From Mesorhizobium_K quangtriensis (GTDB lineage Bacteria; Pseudomonadota; Alphaproteobacteria; Rhizobiales; Rhizobiaceae), in NCBI RefSeq assembly GCF_040081925.1, contig NZ_JBEBMF010000001.1:434001-498000 (forward strand): a DNA stretch of 64,000 nucleotides. The letters run 5' to 3'. This document shows positions 26,455 to 35,295 of this stretch, one piece after another. A model generated the notes under the pieces. The model was not told the DNA's origin. It did not search any database and was given only the letters and a program-made list of their open reading frames with translations. Position 1 is the stretch's first letter. Each line of letters starts with the position of its first letter. The position numbers and the translations under genes are program-made.

Positions 26455-27342
26455 ATGAACATTCAGGCCAAACGCGCATATGGATCGCAGTCGATGGCCG
26501 CGCCCCTGCGGCGCGTGCTGATGCGCTCCGCGGCCAGCGCCATGCGCCGTGCCGACCGGAAGGAATGGCACTACGGCCCGGGCTTCGATCCCGCGCGAGC
26601 GGCCGATCAGCACAAGGCTTTCGCCGAACTGGTTGCGGCGTCCGGCGCGGCGGTCGAATGGCTGACTGACGAAGACGACGGGCTTGCCGATTCGGTGTTC
26701 ACGCACGACCCGTCGCTGGTGACGGACCGCGGCGCGGTCATCCTCTCGATGGGGAAGGCGCTCCGCAAACCAGAACCCGCGCTGCATGAAAAAGCCTACG
26801 CGCGCATGGGCGTGCCCATATTCGGCCGCATCGAAGCGCCGGGACAGGTCGAAGGTGGCGACTGCGTCTGGGTCGACGCGCAGACGCTAGCCATCGGCCG
26901 TGGAGTCCGGACCAACGAGGCCGGCATTCGCCAGATGGCTGCGCTGCTGGAGCCGCTAGGCATCGAGGTGCTGGGCTACGACCTGCCGCTCTGGCATGGC
27001 GAGGAAGCCTGCCTGCATCTGATGTCGGTGATCAGCCCGTTGGCCGACGATCTGGCGCTGGTCTATTCGCCGCTGCTGCCGGCTGCATTCTACCAGTTGC
27101 TAAAGGCGCGCGGCATCACGCTTGTCGAGGGCGACGCCGACGAGTTCCGCGACAGCTTCGGCCTGAGCCTCAACGTGCTGCCGACCGCGCCACGCGAGGT
27201 GATCGCAGTCGCCGGCTTCCCGAACACCGCCGCGGCGATGGAAGCCGCCGGATGCAAGGTGCAGACCTTCGAGGCGGACGCGCTCTGCATCGCCTGTGAA
27301 GGCGGGCCCACCTGCCTGACGCGCCCGGTGCTGAGAGGGTAG
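26455..27342 (+). CDS. Dimethylarginine dimethylaminohydrolase-like guanidino-modifying enzyme
   Basis: 295 residues of the DDAH branch of the guanidino-group modifying superfamily. Typical motifs are FTHDPSLVT (substrate Asp), GQVEGGDCVW (GGD binding Asp), the catalytic-type His within CLHLMSV, and the C-terminal catalytic Cys in EGGPTCLTRP. DDAH hydrolyses methylarginines to citrulline and methylamines; related enzymes act on arginine or other guanidino acids, so substrate is open. GGAG lies nine bases before the ATG. The next gene follows after four bases, indicating one operon with the AruI-like decarboxylase. Confidence 0.87.
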   Translation: MNIQAKRAYGSQSMAAPLRRVLMRSAASAMRRADRKEWHYGPGFDPARAADQHKAFAELVAASGAAVEWLTDEDDGLADSVFTHDPSLVTDRGAVILSMGKALRKPEPALHEKAYARMGVPIFGRIEAPGQVEGGDCVWVDAQTLAIGRGVRTNEAGIRQMAALLEPLGIEVLGYDLPLWHGEEACLHLMSVISPLADDLALVYSPLLPAAFYQLLKARGITLVEGDADEFRDSFGLSLNVLPTAPREVIAVAGFPNTAAAMEAAGCKVQTFEADALCIACEGGPTCLTRPVLRG

Positions 27343-27346
27343 CGCG

Positions 27347-28918
27347 ATGACGCTGGGAGAAGCGCTGGTCCGCCTGCTCGAGGCGCACGGTGTCGATACG
27401 GTGTTCGGCATACCGGGCGTCCACACGGTCGAGCTTTATCGTGGTCTCGCCGGCTCCAAGATACGGCACGTCACGCCGCGCCACGAGCAGGGTGCCGGCT
27501 TCATGGCCGATGGTTATGCGCGCGCGTCCGGCAGGCCCGGCGTCGCGTTCGTCATCACCGGCCCGGGCCTGACCAACGCGATCACCGCCATGGGGCAGGC
27601 GCGGGCCGATTCGATACCGATGCTGGTGATCTCCGGCGTCAATGCGAAGGCGACCCTCGGCAAGGGCTTCGGCCACCTCCATGAACTGCCCGACCAGATC
27701 GGGCTTATCGGCAAGGTGGCCCTGGAATCGCATCATATAGCCATGCCTGACGAATTGCCGGCGGCGCTTGCCGACGCCTTCGCTATCTTCGCGAGCGCAA
27801 GGCCGGGGCCGGTGCATATCGAGATACCGCTGGACGCGATGACACTGCCGGCGGATGCTCTGTCGGCGCAACTCGCAAACGCCCTGCCGCCACAGCCGGA
27901 GGCCGGAGCGATTGCCGAGGCGGCTGCGCTGGCGCGTGACGCAAAACGTCCGCTCATCCTTGTCGGCGGTGGCGCCAAGGCTGCAGAAGAGCCTCTGAGG
28001 CGCCTTGCCGAAGCGCTCGACGCGCCGGTGGTCCTGACCGCGAACGCTCGCGGGCTGGTTCACGGCCATCCGCTCGGCGTTCCGGCAAGCCCCAGCTTCA
28101 AGGCTGTCCGCAAGCTGATGGACGAAGCCGACTTCGTCATTGCGGTCGGCACCGAATTTGGCCCGACCGACTACGACATGTATGGCGACAACGGTTTCGT
28201 GGTGCCGGGAAACTTGGTGCGCATCGACATCGACGCGGACCAGATCGCGCGTCATCATTCGAGGCTGTCGATCCAGGCGGATGCCAGCGCGGCCCTGGAT
28301 GCTCTTGTCGCTGCCGTCGAGGTCAAGCCGAAGATGGATGGCGTCGAACGCGCTGCTGCTGCTCGGGAGGCGGCGCGCGCCGAGCTGTCGCCGCTGCTTT
28401 CGGAGCAGTTGCGCGTGGTCGAGACGATTCGCGACACGCTGCCTGGCTCGATCATCGTCGGCGATTCCACGCAGCCGATCTACGCCGCCAATCTCTATTA
28501 CGACCACGACCGTCCGGCTGGCTGGTTCAACGCGGCGACGGGCTTCGGCACGCTGGGCTACGGGCCGCCCGCCGCGATCGGGGCGGCACTGGCCTTGCCC
28601 GATGTCACCGTGGTCTGCATCTCCGGCGATGGCGGCTTTCAGTTCACCCTGCCGGAGCTCGGCGCTGCGAAGGATGCCGGGGCGCCGGTCATCTTCGTGG
28701 TGTGGAACAATCGCGGCTACCGCGAGATCGAAACCTCCATGACCAGCGTCGGCGTCGAGCCGGTCGGCGTGTCGCCCGCGCCGCCGGATTTCATCAAGAT
28801 CGCGGATGCCTATGGCATCGCCGCTGAACGGCTGCAGTCGGTCGAAGAACTTCCCAACGCGCTGCGCCGCGCGAAAGCGAAAAAGGCTCCTTACCTCATC
28901 GAAATCGTTGTAGACTGA
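27347..28918 (+). CDS. ThDP-dependent 5-guanidino-2-oxopentanoate decarboxylase-like enzyme (AruI-like)
   Basis: 523 residues in the three-domain acetolactate synthase/decarboxylase fold. The N-terminal domain has GVDTVFGIPGVHTVELY and the ThDP-activating Glu in RHEQGAGFMADGYAR; the C-terminal domain has the ThDP motif GDGGFQFTLPE ending in WNN. AruI decarboxylates 2-ketoarginine to 4-guanidinobutyraldehyde in the arginine transaminase pathway. The pairing with a DDAH-like gene supports a guanidino substrate, but this is inference; a generic 2-oxo acid decarboxylase is the alternative. No AruH-like transaminase is visible nearby. Confidence 0.85.
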   Translation: MTLGEALVRLLEAHGVDTVFGIPGVHTVELYRGLAGSKIRHVTPRHEQGAGFMADGYARASGRPGVAFVITGPGLTNAITAMGQARADSIPMLVISGVNAKATLGKGFGHLHELPDQIGLIGKVALESHHIAMPDELPAALADAFAIFASARPGPVHIEIPLDAMTLPADALSAQLANALPPQPEAGAIAEAAALARDAKRPLILVGGGAKAAEEPLRRLAEALDAPVVLTANARGLVHGHPLGVPASPSFKAVRKLMDEADFVIAVGTEFGPTDYDMYGDNGFVVPGNLVRIDIDADQIARHHSRLSIQADASAALDALVAAVEVKPKMDGVERAAAAREAARAELSPLLSEQLRVVETIRDTLPGSIIVGDSTQPIYAANLYYDHDRPAGWFNAATGFGTLGYGPPAAIGAALALPDVTVVCISGDGGFQFTLPELGAAKDAGAPVIFVVWNNRGYREIETSMTSVGVEPVGVSPAPPDFIKIADAYGIAAERLQSVEELPNALRRAKAKKAPYLIEIVVD

Positions 28919-28923
28919 CCCGT

Positions 28924-29631
28924 ATGGCAGGCGAGTTCGAAGGCAAATCCGTCGTCGTGACGGGCGGAACGGGTGCGCTCGGCGGCGCGGTGATCGCGCA
29001 ACTGATCAGCGCTGGCGCGACCTGTCATGTGCCGACCGGCAGGACGTCCGCGCCGAAGGATTTTGCTTTTGCGAATGACGCGCGGGTGAAGTTCACGCCG
29101 AACGTCGATCTCGGCGATGCCGGCTCGGTCGCTGCCTTCTATGGCGCCATTCCTGATTTCTGGGCGTCGATCCATGCCGCCGGCAGCTTCGCCATGTCGC
29201 CGGTCGGCGAGGACAACGCGAAGGCGTTTGCGGACCTGATGCAGGCCAACGCCGCAACTGCTTTTTTTTGCAGCCATGCCGCCGTACGCTCGATGATCGC
29301 TTCGAAGACTGCGGGGCGCATCGTCAACGTGACCGCCCGCCCCGCGCTCGATCCACGCAAGGGCACGGGCATGTCCGCCTATGCCGCAAGCAAAGCTGCT
29401 GTTTCCGCGCTCACCGTGGCGCTCGCCGAGGAACTGAAGGGCGACGGCATTCTGGTCAACGCTGTCGCACCGTCCACGCTGGACACTCCGACCAACCGCA
29501 AGGCGATGCCCAAGGCGGATTTTGCCAAATGGGTCAGCCTCGATGCGGCGGCACGGGCGATGCTCGACCTTGCCTCGCCCCGCAACACGGCAATGAGCGG
29601 TGCGCTCGTGCCGATCTACGGCCGCGCATAA
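28924..29631 (+). CDS. SDR family oxidoreductase
   Basis: 235 residues. Classical short-chain dehydrogenase with TGGTGALGGAV (NAD(P) loop), a VNVTAR strand with Thr in place of the usual Ser, and the catalytic YAASK. The active-site Asn of the NAG motif is less clear (IHAAGSF). Five bases separate it from the decarboxylase, so it probably acts on the same pathway, for example on the aldehyde product; the exact reaction is not known. Confidence 0.87.
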   Translation: MAGEFEGKSVVVTGGTGALGGAVIAQLISAGATCHVPTGRTSAPKDFAFANDARVKFTPNVDLGDAGSVAAFYGAIPDFWASIHAAGSFAMSPVGEDNAKAFADLMQANAATAFFCSHAAVRSMIASKTAGRIVNVTARPALDPRKGTGMSAYAASKAAVSALTVALAEELKGDGILVNAVAPSTLDTPTNRKAMPKADFAKWVSLDAAARAMLDLASPRNTAMSGALVPIYGRA

Positions 29632-29643
29632 ATTTCGCAGCGA

Positions 29644-31296
29644 TCACGACGATCCGTGGATGTCGACCATCGGCTTGAGCTGATCCTGCGACGCGGCCCA
29701 GTCGGTCGGCCGCTCGATCATGCGCCGCACCTTGATCGGCTCTGGCCCGGCGTGGAGCCTTCGCAGCGTGTCGCCTACGATCGCGTCCGAATGGGTGGTG
29801 CGCATGTTGTGGCGCACATATTCGTGCCATGTCGGCGTGTGGTAAGTCTCCACCCAGAGCTGCGGATTTTCGAGGTCGCGCGACAGCGTCCATTGCCGCG
29901 CGCCGTCGCGGCGGCGGATGCGCCGGCGCTCGGCCATCGCGTCGAGGAACTCGTGCAGATCCTCCTCGCGGATCGTGTATTCGATCGCAATGACGATCGG
30001 TCCGGAGCGCGCCCGGAGGTCAAGCGCGACGCTCGGTTCGCGCCAGCGGTTGAGCGGGTCGAGGTTGAGTTCGGTATAGCCAGGCAGCCTGATGAAGAAG
30101 CCGATCGCTGCGCCGACGAGCATGAGCGCGGCCGATGCCAGCAGTGCCTCGGCTGGGCCGTGGCTTTCCGCGACCATGCCCCAGACCCAGCTTCCGAGCG
30201 CCATGCCGCCGAAGATCGCCATCTGGTAGATCGACATGGCGCGCCCGACCACCCAGCGCGGCGTCGAGAGCTGCACCGTCACGTTGAACAGCGCCAATGT
30301 CAGCACCCAGGCGACGCCGCCGATCAGCAGGCCGATGCAGGTGAGCCACGCCGTGGCGGAGAGCGCCTGGATCGTTGCGGAGACCGCGAAGGCGACGAAG
30401 CCGATGCGCGTGATCCACTCGTTTTCGATCATGCCTCGCAGTCGGCCGCCGAGAAAAGCGCCGCCGATCGCGCCGACGCCATAGGCGCCGAACAGGACGC
30501 CGTAGAGAAGCGGACCGCCGCCGACGAGGTCACGTGCGACCAGCGGGAGTAGGGCAAGCGTCGAGATGGCCGCGAAACCGAAGACGAAGCCGCGCAGCAA
30601 CACCTTCTCGATGTTGGGCGACATGGCGACATAGCGAAGGCCGGCGGAGATCGCGAGGCCAAGCGATTCGCGCGGCAGGTGCGATTTCGGGGTCTCCAGC
30701 TTCCAGCGCAGCAGCACGGCGATGAGCGCCAGGTAGCTGACGGCATTTACGGCGAAGGCCGCCGCCGCGCCCGCGGCGGCGACGATGATGCCACCGATCG
30801 CCGGGCCGACGCTGCGCGTGATGTTGAAGCTCATTGCGTTGAGCGAGACGGCGGCGGGCACCTGGCTGCGCGGGACCATGTCGCCGACGGCGGCCTGAAT
30901 TGACGGGTTCTGCAGAGCCGTGCCGCAGCCGATCAGGAAGGTGAAGGCGAGAAGCACCCACGGCGTGATCATGCCGGCATAGGCGAGCAGCGCCAGCACC
31001 GCCGAGACGACCAGCATGAAAGCCTGCGCGATCAGCATGATGGTGCGGCGGTTGTAGTTGTCGGCCAGCGCGCCCGAAATCAGCGAGAACAGCATGATCG
31101 GCAGCGTCGCCGCCGCCTGCACCAGCGCGACGAGATCGGCCGAACTGGCGATGGAGGTCATCATCCAGGCAGCGCCGACGCCCTGGATCAGCGAGCCGAG
31201 ATTGGCGACCAGCGTCGCCAGCCAGACATTGCGGAAGACATTCGACTTGAAGGGGTCTAGCGCGCCGGGCCGGGCGGGAAGGGGAGTGTCTGGCAT
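29644..31296 (-). CDS. MFS transporter with C-terminal monooxygenase-like domain (MFS_3 family)
   Basis: 550 residues. About 12 membrane helices up to residue ~410, with MFS motifs such as GALADNYNRRTIMLIAQAF, belong to the enterobactin exporter/'transmembrane secretion effector' family. The last ~130 residues are soluble, with EYTIREEDLHEFLDAM and WVETYHTPTWHEYVRH, resembling a ferredoxin-like antibiotic biosynthesis monooxygenase fold. This fusion is common in the family and of unknown role. It converges on the SDR, leaving 12 bases between stops. Confidence 0.9.
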   Translation of the reverse strand: MPDTPLPARPGALDPFKSNVFRNVWLATLVANLGSLIQGVGAAWMMTSIASSADLVALVQAAATLPIMLFSLISGALADNYNRRTIMLIAQAFMLVVSAVLALLAYAGMITPWVLLAFTFLIGCGTALQNPSIQAAVGDMVPRSQVPAAVSLNAMSFNITRSVGPAIGGIIVAAAGAAAAFAVNAVSYLALIAVLLRWKLETPKSHLPRESLGLAISAGLRYVAMSPNIEKVLLRGFVFGFAAISTLALLPLVARDLVGGGPLLYGVLFGAYGVGAIGGAFLGGRLRGMIENEWITRIGFVAFAVSATIQALSATAWLTCIGLLIGGVAWVLTLALFNVTVQLSTPRWVVGRAMSIYQMAIFGGMALGSWVWGMVAESHGPAEALLASAALMLVGAAIGFFIRLPGYTELNLDPLNRWREPSVALDLRARSGPIVIAIEYTIREEDLHEFLDAMAERRRIRRRDGARQWTLSRDLENPQLWVETYHTPTWHEYVRHNMRTTHSDAIVGDTLRRLHAGPEPIKVRRMIERPTDWAASQDQLKPMVDIHGSS

Positions 31297-31369
31297 GCAG
31301 GCCTGTATCCGGCCCGCGGGCTTGCAGTTCGCAGGCTTTGCAGGCTGCTATGCCACAGGGAGGCTCAAG

Positions 31370-31399
31370 AAAAAACCCGCCGGATCGCTCTGGCGGGTC
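31370..31399 (-). terminator. Rho-independent terminator of rpsA
   Basis: On the minus strand ACCCGCC ... GGCGGGT is followed by a run of T (31375-31370). It is a textbook terminator about 45 bases after the rpsA stop. Confidence 0.9.
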
Positions 31400-31442
31400 T
31401 TTTGTCTCGTGAGGGTTGGCCTTAGGGCCAGCCCTGTCAGGC

Positions 31443-33140
31443 TTAGCTGCCCTGCTTCTTCAGCGCGGCGCCGAGGATGTCGCCGAGCGAAGCGCCGGAG
31501 TCGGTCGAGCCGTACTGGGCGACTGCTTCCTTCTCTTCCGCGATCTCCAGCGCCTTGATCGACACGGTGAGCTTGCGCGTCTTCTTGTCGAAGGCGATGA
31601 CGCGGGCGTCCACCTTCTGGCCGACGGTGAAGCGCTCGGGGCGCTGCTCGTCACGATCACGCGACAGGTCGGCCCGCTTGATGAAGGTCTCGACGCCATG
31701 GTCGACCAGACGCACGTCGAGGCCGCCATCCTTGATGCCGATGACTTCGCAGGTGACGACCGCGTTCTTGCGCAGTTCGCCGGAGGTTGCGGCTTCGCCG
31801 ACGGAGTCGCGGGCCATCTGCTTGACGCCGAGCGAGATGCGCTCCTTCTCGACATCGACGTCGAGAACCTGCGCCTTCACCATGTCACCACGGTTGTACT
31901 CCTCGATGACCTGCTCGCCCGGACGGTTCCAGTCGAGGTCGGAGAGGTGCACCATGCCATCGACATCGCCTTCCAGGCCGACGAACAGACCGAACTCGGT
32001 CTTGTTCTTGACCTCGCCCTCGACGACCGAGCCGACCGGATGGTTGCGCTTGAAGGCTTCCCACGGGTTCTCGAGCGTCTGCTTGAGGCCGAGCGAAATG
32101 CGGCGCTTGGACGGATCGACCTCGAGCACGACCACGTCGACCTGCTGCGAGGTGGACAGGATCTTGCCGGGGTGCACGTTCTTCTTGGTCCACGACATTT
32201 CCGAAACGTGGATGAGGCCCTCGATGCCCGGCTCCAGCTCGACGAACGCGCCGTAGTCGGTGATGTTGGTGACCGTGCCGGTGATCTTCTTGCCGATCGG
32301 GAACTTGGTGCCGATCTCGCCCCACGGATCCGACTCGAGCTGCTTCATGCCGAGCGAGATGCGGTGCGTTTCCTGGTTGATGCGGATAATCTGCACCTTC
32401 ACCGTCTGGCCGATGTTGAGGATCTCGGTCGGATGGTTGACGCGACGCCATGCCATGTCGGTGACATGCAGCAGGCCGTCGATGCCGCCGAGGTCCACGA
32501 ACGCGCCGTAGTCGGTGATGTTCTTGACCACGCCCTCGACGACCTGACCCTCTTCGAGGTTCTGGACGATCTCGGAGCGCTGCTCGGCGCGGCTCTCTTC
32601 GAGAACCGTGCGGCGCGACACGACGATGTTGCCGCGACGGCGATCCATCTTGAGGATCTCGAAGGGCTGCGGGTTGTGCATGAGCGGGGTGACGTCGCGG
32701 ATCGGACGGATGTCGACCTGGCTGCGCGGAAGGAAGGCAACAGCTCCGTCCAGATCGACGGTGAAGCCGCCCTTGACCTGGTTGAAGATGACGCCTTCGA
32801 CGCGCTCGCCCTTGGAGAACTTCTCCTCGAGCTTGACCCAGCTCTCTTCGCGGCGGGCCTTGTCGCGCGACAGCATGGCTTCGCCAAGCGCGTTCTCGAT
32901 GCGCTCGACATAGACCTCGACGGTGTCGCCGACCTTCAGGCTGCCGTCTTTGGCCTTGGCGCCGAATTCCTTGAGTGCGACGCGGCCCTCGACCTTGAGG
33001 CCGACGTCGATGATGGCCATGTCTTTTTCGATGGCCGTGATGATGCCACGGACGACCTGGCCTTCACCCGAATGTCCGTCAGAGAAGGACTCTTCGAGAA
33101 GCGCCGCGAAATCGTCGCGGGATGGATTTGCTGCAGACAT
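31443..33140 (-). CDS. rpsA: 30S ribosomal protein S1
   Basis: 565 residues with six S1 RNA-binding repeats, the bacterial norm. The repeated KNITDYGAFVDLGGIDGLLHVTDM-type units (split by residue changes in each copy) begin near residues 30, 115, 195, 280, 365 and 450. It guides mRNA to the 30S subunit. A strong terminator follows and a palindromic sequence lies in the leader. It sits directly downstream of cmk, the conserved rhizobial order. Confidence 0.98.
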   Translation of the reverse strand: MSAANPSRDDFAALLEESFSDGHSGEGQVVRGIITAIEKDMAIIDVGLKVEGRVALKEFGAKAKDGSLKVGDTVEVYVERIENALGEAMLSRDKARREESWVKLEEKFSKGERVEGVIFNQVKGGFTVDLDGAVAFLPRSQVDIRPIRDVTPLMHNPQPFEILKMDRRRGNIVVSRRTVLEESRAEQRSEIVQNLEEGQVVEGVVKNITDYGAFVDLGGIDGLLHVTDMAWRRVNHPTEILNIGQTVKVQIIRINQETHRISLGMKQLESDPWGEIGTKFPIGKKITGTVTNITDYGAFVELEPGIEGLIHVSEMSWTKKNVHPGKILSTSQQVDVVVLEVDPSKRRISLGLKQTLENPWEAFKRNHPVGSVVEGEVKNKTEFGLFVGLEGDVDGMVHLSDLDWNRPGEQVIEEYNRGDMVKAQVLDVDVEKERISLGVKQMARDSVGEAATSGELRKNAVVTCEVIGIKDGGLDVRLVDHGVETFIKRADLSRDRDEQRPERFTVGQKVDARVIAFDKKTRKLTVSIKALEIAEEKEAVAQYGSTDSGASLGDILGAALKKQGS

Positions 33141-33214
33141 ATGTTCTCCTGGAAAGCTCCGTTTTTTGCGGAGCGGGCGCCGTGGTTAGCGTTGCGTTGG
33201 CCTGCCGGCGTTCC

Positions 33215-33228
33215 GGGTTTTAAAACCC
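33215..33228. promoter_or_regulatory. Perfect palindrome in the cmk-rpsA spacer
   Basis: GGGTTTTAAAACCC is a perfect 14-bp palindrome, 75 bases upstream of the rpsA start. It could be a protein-binding site or form part of the rpsA leader; its role is not known. Confidence 0.35.
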
Positions 33229-33338
33229 TGATGCCGCTGTCGCGGCGATGTCGGCGCAAAGAATGCTGGCAGGCTGGTTCGGTATTGTCGGCCCGATATG
33301 GGTATTTGGTCCGCTTCCGGCAACCGGAAGCACCCGGC

Positions 33339-33995
33339 TCAGGTCTTGTTCCGTTTGGCGAGGACGTCCTCGATAGCCGACCGCGCCGCCTGGAACGCGG
33401 CTTCTATAGACATTTCCGACGTATCGAGCAAGTGCGCGTCGGGTGCCAGACGAAGCGGCGAGTCGGCGCGGCCGGCGTCGCGCTCGTCGCGCCTGACAAT
33501 GTCGGCGAGGATATCGGCAAGATCAGCCTTGCCGCCGCGCGAATGGATATCGCGCAGCCGCCGCGCCGCGCGCACCTCGGGCGACGCCGTCACATAGAGC
33601 TTCACGTCTGCTTCGGGACACACCACGGTGCCGATGTCGCGGCCGTCGAGCACCGCGCCGCCGGGCTGCGCGGCAAAGGCTCGCTGCTTGTCGACGAGGA
33701 TTTTCCGGACGGTCGGAAACACCGCGACCTTCGACGCCGCATCCGCCACTTCATGCGCGGACAGCACCTCGCGGTCGAGATTAGCGAGATCGACCTGCCG
33801 CGCCGCAGTCTCGGCCGCCGACACATTGTCGAGCGGCAGGCCGTGGATCAAAAGCGCATGGCCGACCGCGCGATAAGTCAGCCCGGTATCGAGATGCGGC
33901 AGGTGGTAATAATCCGCCAGCCGACGCGCCAGCGTGCCTTTTCCCGAAGCGGCCGGGCCGTCGATGGCGATGGTGAGGGATAGCGAATGATTCAT
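33339..33995 (-). CDS. cmk: Cytidylate kinase
   Basis: 218 residues. Phosphorylates CMP and dCMP. The N-terminal P-loop reads DGPAASGKGTLARRLA; other family parts are YHLPHLDTGLTYRAVG, VLDGRDIGTVVCPEADVKLYVTAS and RDERDAGRADSPLR. The ATG at 33995 is chosen; a TTG seven codons upstream is possible. Normally cmk follows aroA directly in this order; here a toxin-antitoxin pair and an SDR intervene. Confidence 0.97.
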   Translation of the reverse strand: MNHSLSLTIAIDGPAASGKGTLARRLADYYHLPHLDTGLTYRAVGHALLIHGLPLDNVSAAETAARQVDLANLDREVLSAHEVADAASKVAVFPTVRKILVDKQRAFAAQPGGAVLDGRDIGTVVCPEADVKLYVTASPEVRAARRLRDIHSRGGKADLADILADIVRRDERDAGRADSPLRLAPDAHLLDTSEMSIEAAFQAARSAIEDVLAKRNKT

Positions 33996-34051
33996 CAAAG
34001 GTTTTGTCCCCGCCAATGCCGAACACTACCTGCCGACATTTTCTGGGCTCG

Positions 34052-34471
34052 CTAAAGCAGAAGCTGTCGAAGCTTGGTATTTTTCCCGATGGGTATTTCG
34101 TGCATCGAAGGTGCGGCAAGAAGATTCGTGACTTGTTCGATCTCAGGCCACTTCCAAACCAGCGTTGCCGCAACCTGATGGATTGGAGTCTTCTGATAGG
34201 CAGGTGCCAGGATGAACCCATGAAGGCCTGCTGACCTTAGAGCTGCTCGTTCGGCCGAATTTCTCAATACTCGGCCATCGCCTGACACAAACACCCAATT
34301 GTCAGGATGAAGTTTTAGGTAGTTGATCCATTCAATATCTGCCGCGTGTCGTCCAGTAGGCAAGCCTTTCAAGTCACGAATATGCGTGGCGCTGTGTCCG
34401 TAGTTGCTGATAAAGCCGTGAAGGGTGGAAGCCCAGACTGGGGCGGTGCAGTTGTCGAACAGCACATTCAC
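34052..34471 (-). CDS. VapC45-type PIN-like toxin
   Basis: 139 residues with an N-terminal LFDNCTAPVWASTL and the FVSGDGRVLRN segment, matching the PIN-like VapC45 family (Rv2019-like; the Mycobacterium protein is about the same length). The Asp residues D6 and the GD of FVSGDGR are the likely metal ligands of the nuclease. Its ATG overlaps the upstream stop by four bases, the usual antitoxin-toxin layout. PIN toxins cleave RNA. The local sequence appears richer in A/T than its neighbours, fitting recent transfer. Confidence 0.82.
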   Translation of the reverse strand: MNVLFDNCTAPVWASTLHGFISNYGHSATHIRDLKGLPTGRHAADIEWINYLKLHPDNWVFVSGDGRVLRNSAERAALRSAGLHGFILAPAYQKTPIHQVAATLVWKWPEIEQVTNLLAAPSMHEIPIGKNTKLRQLLL

Positions 34472-35190
34472 GCTGCGTGCCGCGCTACCAGCGAGGCCTC
34501 AAAGTCCATGGCCCTAACTACCGACGACTCCGGCACGTCGTATGCTTGCGCCGTTATTTTGCTGCCTGCCGAGTTGCCAGTGGCAGCTAATATCGCCGTG
34601 GGTACGCTTGAAACCGAATCGATAGGTTGACCGAACGCGCGGTTGGGATCGAGCACGATATGCGCCTGACGTCCGTGCGGCCACCAAGCCGTAGGACTAC
34701 CCTCCTTATCGAAGTCCACTGTCTTCAATAGTGGATCGATGATTCCCTTAAACTCGTATTGCCGCCGAAAAAGATTGAGCAATCGCTCCTTCTCTTGCCC
34801 TTTCTCATCAGTCTCGATCACGTGAAGGAAAATTTCGCGACCGTCTGTGCGAAAGCGGTTGGTGGAAAGGGGATGGTTACGACCAAGAACTTCTTCTGCC
34901 AAGCGAATGGCGCTTCGGACACGAACGGAGGAAACGCCAGCCTTTATAAACGCGTCTGCGACGCGCACCTCCATCAAATCTCGAAACCCGAGGAATAGGC
35001 GATCCTCTTTCAAATCGATTTCTGACATCCAGAGCGGGGGATATTCCCTTTCACCAATTTGGTGGCCACGCATCCAGCGAACAATTTTCTTAGGAGGCAC
35101 GCGCAAAAGCCTGCCAGCCTCCGCAGGGGTGTACAGTCCGATGCCGAATAAGGTTTCGGCTGCTTTTGGTCGCCTTTCCAGCATACTCAT
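34468..35190 (-). CDS. VapB45-type antitoxin with DUF433 domain
   Basis: 240 residues, the length of mycobacterial VapB45 (Rv2018). The N-terminal ~60 residues read like a MerR/HTH module (GLYTPAEAGRLLRVPPKKIVRWMRG); the C-terminal ~80 residues are a DUF433 domain with an HTH (TAQAYDVPESSVVRAMDFEASL). Between them lies a helical segment (LFLGFRDLMEVRVADAF). It likely represses its own operon and neutralises the toxin. Directly coupled to the toxin gene. Confidence 0.82.
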   Translation of the reverse strand: MSMLERRPKAAETLFGIGLYTPAEAGRLLRVPPKKIVRWMRGHQIGEREYPPLWMSEIDLKEDRLFLGFRDLMEVRVADAFIKAGVSSVRVRSAIRLAEEVLGRNHPLSTNRFRTDGREIFLHVIETDEKGQEKERLLNLFRRQYEFKGIIDPLLKTVDFDKEGSPTAWWPHGRQAHIVLDPNRAFGQPIDSVSSVPTAILAATGNSAGSKITAQAYDVPESSVVRAMDFEASLVARHAA

Positions 35191-35295
35191 ATTGATTCAG
35201 GCTTCGCTCGTCCTGTCAATCGAAGCTCAATAATTCCCCGCGGCTATTGCGGTTTAGATGACTGCGGTCAGGGTAAAGTATGCAAATCGCTTCGA

